A DNA stretch of 18,624 bases from Thiobacillus sp. Lineage in GTDB: Bacteria > Pseudomonadota > Gammaproteobacteria > Burkholderiales > Thiobacillaceae. Position numbers and translations under genes: made by a program. The notes beneath the pieces were generated by a model, which saw only the letters and a list, made by a program, of their open reading frames with translations, made no database searches and was not told the origin of the DNA. Shown here in pieces: positions 16,076 to 18,624 of this stretch (the stretch's first letter is position 1; every line of letters begins with the position of its first letter). The stretch is taken from assembly GCF_024708915.1 (NCBI RefSeq), contig NZ_JANJXQ010000255.1, forward strand, positions 1 through 18,624. Direction: 5' to 3'.

Positions 16076-17452
16076 ATGCACCCGCCTGATCCAAAAGACA
16101 TATCCCCGCCTCCCGAACCGATCGGCGCGTACAAGGTTTTGATCATTGATGACGAACCGGAAATCGCACGCATACTCGGGCGCGTGATACAGACCTGCGG
16201 CGACTTTCAGGTCGCCGTCCGGGTCGGCAAGTTCGATCTGGAGAACGAACTCCCCGCGCTTGAGCCGACCCTGATCTTCCTCGATCTGGTGATGCCGGAT
16301 TTCGATGGATTCGAGGTGTTGAGCCGGATTCAAGGCGTCCTGCCGGACACCCCGGTTGTGGTCGTGAGCGCTTATTCCACCATCGAAAATGCCGTACGCG
16401 CAGTGAAACTGGGGGCTTTCGACTTCCTGCCGAAACCGTTCGATCCCGAGTCGGTACAGTTGATCGTCGCCAAGCTCGAACAGGATCTGGCGCTGCGCGC
16501 GCGTTGCGAAGCCCTCAAACGCTCCCTGCTGGGCCAGGACGGATATCTGCGCAGCATCAACGGCCAGAGTGCGGCCATCGAACGCCTGCATAGCTGGATT
16601 CTGCGCGTACGCCATACGCGCGCAAGCGTGCTGATCGAAGGTGAAAGCGGCACCGGCAAGGAGTTGGTCGCGCGCGCGATACACGCCGACCAAGGGCCTT
16701 TCGTGGCGGTCAACATGGCAGCCATTCCCGACGAACTGGCCGATTCCGAACTGTTCGGCCATCGGCGCGGCGCCTTTACCGGCGCCACCCAGGATCGCAA
16801 GGGCCTATTGTGCGAGGCACACGGCGGGACCGTGTTCCTGGACGAAGTGAACTCCATGTCGCCCCTGATTCAGGCCAAGCTGCTGCGCGTCATCCAGGAG
16901 CGGCGGGTGCGGCCGGTCGGGAGCGACAAGGAACAGGAAGTCGACTTCCGCATCATTTCCGCCACCAACGAGAAACTGGAAAAAATGGTGCAGGATGGCG
17001 GGTTCCGCCGCGACCTCTATCATCGCCTGCGCGTGCTGGGAACCACGCTGCCGCCGCTGCGCGAGCGCATCGAAGACATACCGCTGCTTGCCCAGCAATT
17101 CATGCAGCACTACAGCCGCGCCCACGGCAAGCGGGTGCGCCAGATCCGCTCCGATGCGCTGTATTGCCTGCAGCAGATGGCGTGGCCGGGCAACGTGCGC
17201 GAACTTGAAAACCTGATCGAGGCGGTGGTGATCCTGTGCGAAGACTCGGCCCAGGAAATCACGCTGCCCATGCTGAACCACATTGCGCGAGGAGAGGTCG
17301 TGGCGGAGGAAACCGGGCAGAACGCGATCTTGACGCTGGCCGAAGCGGAGCGGATCCATGTCCGGCGCATCCTCGAAATGACGTCGGGCAACAAGACCCA
17401 TGCCGCCCGGCTGTTGGGCATCGATTACAAGACGCTGTTGCGCAGGCTGTAG
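16076..17452 (+). CDS. NtrC-family sigma-54 response regulator (orphan)
   Basis: A 458-residue transcription activator. The receiver domain (about 18-135) has the acidic pocket IDDE, phospho-acceptor Asp70 in LDLVMPD and Lys120 in LPKPF. The AAA+ domain has Walker A GESGTGKE (189-196), the sigma-54 contact loop GAFTGA (232-237), Walker B VFLDEV (253-258) and FRRDLYHRL. A FIS-type helix-turn-helix ends the protein (about 425-458). All signatures are intact. Upstream in-frame ATG codons at 16052 and 16019 exist, but neither has a better ribosome binding site. ATG 16076 is also only weakly supported. No histidine kinase is in the window. It is divergent from the sox genes, whose promoters are sigma-54 type, and is most likely their activator. 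Confidence 0.94.
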   Translation: MHPPDPKDISPPPEPIGAYKVLIIDDEPEIARILGRVIQTCGDFQVAVRVGKFDLENELPALEPTLIFLDLVMPDFDGFEVLSRIQGVLPDTPVVVVSAYSTIENAVRAVKLGAFDFLPKPFDPESVQLIVAKLEQDLALRARCEALKRSLLGQDGYLRSINGQSAAIERLHSWILRVRHTRASVLIEGESGTGKELVARAIHADQGPFVAVNMAAIPDELADSELFGHRRGAFTGATQDRKGLLCEAHGGTVFLDEVNSMSPLIQAKLLRVIQERRVRPVGSDKEQEVDFRIISATNEKLEKMVQDGGFRRDLYHRLRVLGTTLPPLRERIEDIPLLAQQFMQHYSRAHGKRVRQIRSDALYCLQQMAWPGNVRELENLIEAVVILCEDSAQEITLPMLNHIARGEVVAEETGQNAILTLAEAERIHVRRILEMTSGNKTHAARLLGIDYKTLLRRL

Positions 17453-17470
17453 CGGGCGAAAGGAAAAAAC

Positions 17471-18487
17471 ATGGCGGACATACGGGATTTTGCGCGCGGA
17501 AGAAGAAGATTTCTCACCGCATTGGGCGGCTTGGGAATGAGCGGCCTCGCGCTGAGCCTCGGGGCTGCGACCCGGCGCGAAACAGCACTGGACAGAATCG
17601 ATGGCGTCATCGACAGAAACATGTGCATCACGCCCGCGTCCATGTCGGCATTGCGCATCGATCCTGCCGTCCTGCCGAAAGACCTGACTTTCGTTGGCAC
17701 CCGATTGCTGAAACTGGGCTTTCTGGACGAGGTTGCCCAACTTTATACGAAGCGCACCGGAAACCGGGTCAGGGTAATTGGCGATGGATGCGATGGTGGT
17801 CTGGTCGCGGCGCGGACGGGCAAGGCGCATTTTGGCGAATTATGTTGCCCGGTGCAGGATTCACCCGCCGCCGGGATGGGCTGGCTGCCTGTGGCACAAG
17901 ACATGAAAGTGGTGTTGACCTCACCCGACAACCCTGTACACGACATCAGCCTGGCCAACCTGCGCAGGGTGGCGACCGGCGAAATCCGGAACTGGCGTGA
18001 GCTGGGCGGTGCCGACCGGCCGATCGCTTTTATCGTGCACAACCACTGCCCACCCTATCTTGAGCCTGTCCGCACCGTCCTGCTCAACGGCGGAAAAACC
18101 TGGTCGAAGCACGCCATGCGTTCCAACACCGATTCGGACCATTTGCGCCATCTGGCGCGTTTTCGACCGTCCCTGGGGGTCGACAGCTGGGTGCTCGCCG
18201 CTCCCTACGTCAAGCAGGGCCAACTCAAGGTTCTCAGCGTCGATGGTGTCATGCCAAGTGTGCGCAGCGTTTCGCGCGGGGATTATCCACTGACGGGTCC
18301 GCTCAATCTGATTTTCGCATTGTGGATGGATGACGTGATGCGGCCATTTCTGGATTTCATCTACAGCGAGGACGCACAGCGGATCATCGCCAGGAACACG
18401 GTCCCAGTGAGCGGCACCCAGGCGGCCGAACTGGGCGATGCGCCGGAATACCTGCGACGCCCGAAAATCAGTGCGCTCAGGGGCTAG
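17471..18487 (+). CDS. Tat-exported PstS-like periplasmic binding protein
   Basis: A 338-residue protein with a twin-arginine signal (GRRRFLTALGGLGMSGLALSLG, residues 10-31). The body resembles the PstS-type PBP-like family: KLGFLDEVAQLYTKRTGNRVRVIGDGCDGGLVAARTGKAHFGE, then ISLANLRRVATGEIRNWRELGG, the region typical of phosphate-binding-like proteins. It has five cysteines in the mature part (52, 107, 125, 126, 193), many for this family, and a CC pair. No transporter permease or ATPase follows. The ATG at 17471 has AAAGGA upstream and lies 18 bp after the regulator, so they form one operon. I infer a signal-sensing or sulfur-anion-binding role rather than phosphate uptake; the ligand is unknown. 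Confidence 0.85.
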   Translation: MADIRDFARGRRRFLTALGGLGMSGLALSLGAATRRETALDRIDGVIDRNMCITPASMSALRIDPAVLPKDLTFVGTRLLKLGFLDEVAQLYTKRTGNRVRVIGDGCDGGLVAARTGKAHFGELCCPVQDSPAAGMGWLPVAQDMKVVLTSPDNPVHDISLANLRRVATGEIRNWRELGGADRPIAFIVHNHCPPYLEPVRTVLLNGGKTWSKHAMRSNTDSDHLRHLARFRPSLGVDSWVLAAPYVKQGQLKVLSVDGVMPSVRSVSRGDYPLTGPLNLIFALWMDDVMRPFLDFIYSEDAQRIIARNTVPVSGTQAAELGDAPEYLRRPKISALRG

Positions 18488-18490
18488 TGT

Positions 18491-18624
18491 CGTGACTCAG
18501 AAATATCGCAACATGAAACGGCGTCTTTTTCCGCATGGCGGCGTTGCTCGTCGTTGCCATAGAGCCGGCTATGTCGCCTCCTCGCGCCTTGCCCTGCGAA
18601 AAAATCCATCCGTTTCATTACGTC
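18491..18624. repeat. Inverted-repeat element (REP/MITE-like) at the right edge
   Basis: TGAAACGG (18514-18521) and CCGTTTCA (18610-18617) are inverted copies. Inside them TTTTTCCGCA and TGCGAAAAA are also inverted, and CATAG/CTATG around 18558-18573 forms a central stem. No gene is supported in it. The nested structure resembles dispersed intergenic elements in betaproteobacteria, from memory only. It may extend beyond the window. Confidence 0.55.

Noticed and set aside
15870..16094. Minus-strand open frame of 74 codons in the divergent region
   Set aside because: It overlaps the regulator start, the enhancer sites and the terminator, and has no ribosome binding site or family resemblance.

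Overview
The window looks like chromosome of a GC-rich sulfur-oxidising, denitrifying proteobacterium. A betaproteobacterium of the Thiobacillus/Sulfuricella/Rhodocyclales kind fits best, but this is inferred from gene content and protein style, without any database search. It contains a nitric oxide reductase (nor) cluster and a thiosulfate oxidation (sox) region side by side on the minus strand, and a regulator pair on the plus strand.

Layout. 1-723 (minus): 5' third of alaS, running off the left edge. 814-1380 (plus): DUF1415 protein. 1377-8485 (minus, read from right to left): norC, norB, norE, a norF-like COX4 subunit, norQ, a small membrane protein, a CcoG/NapH-like polyferredoxin membrane protein, norD and a small Cys-tailed protein. 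8486-8885: gene-free region with the likely nor promoter and the soxB terminator. 8886-12537 (minus): soxY, soxZ, a monoheme soxA and soxB, with strong hairpins between soxZ/soxA and soxA/soxB. 12538-13017: gene-free control region. 13018-15730 (minus): a second, diheme soxA, a soxX and an outer-membrane porin, forming a separate operon with its own terminator. 15731-16075: divergent control region. 16076-18487 (plus): an NtrC-type sigma-54 response regulator and a Tat-exported PstS-like binding protein. 18491 to the end: an inverted-repeat element.

The most striking observation is that the two sox operons carry the same control module. Each has a sigma-54 (-24/-12) promoter, an IHF-like site 24-25 bp upstream, a TGGCG-N3-CGCCA palindrome 83-84 bp upstream of the -24 GG, and a second related site exactly 32 bp further out. 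The two enhancer regions align without gaps (30 of 45 bases identical by eye), although the sox genes they drive are not homologous. The obvious candidate activator is the sigma-54 response regulator encoded next door, which itself has a sigma-54-like promoter. No sensor kinase is visible. The PstS-like protein is co-transcribed with the regulator and could deliver the signal. I infer a sigma-54-controlled thiosulfate oxidation regulon in which SoxAX and a porin form one unit and SoxYZ-A-B the other.

The nor part encodes a cytochrome c-dependent NO reductase (cNor) with its maturation factors, plus two extra proteins (polyferredoxin and Cys-tailed protein) that are not part of the classical norCBQDEF set.
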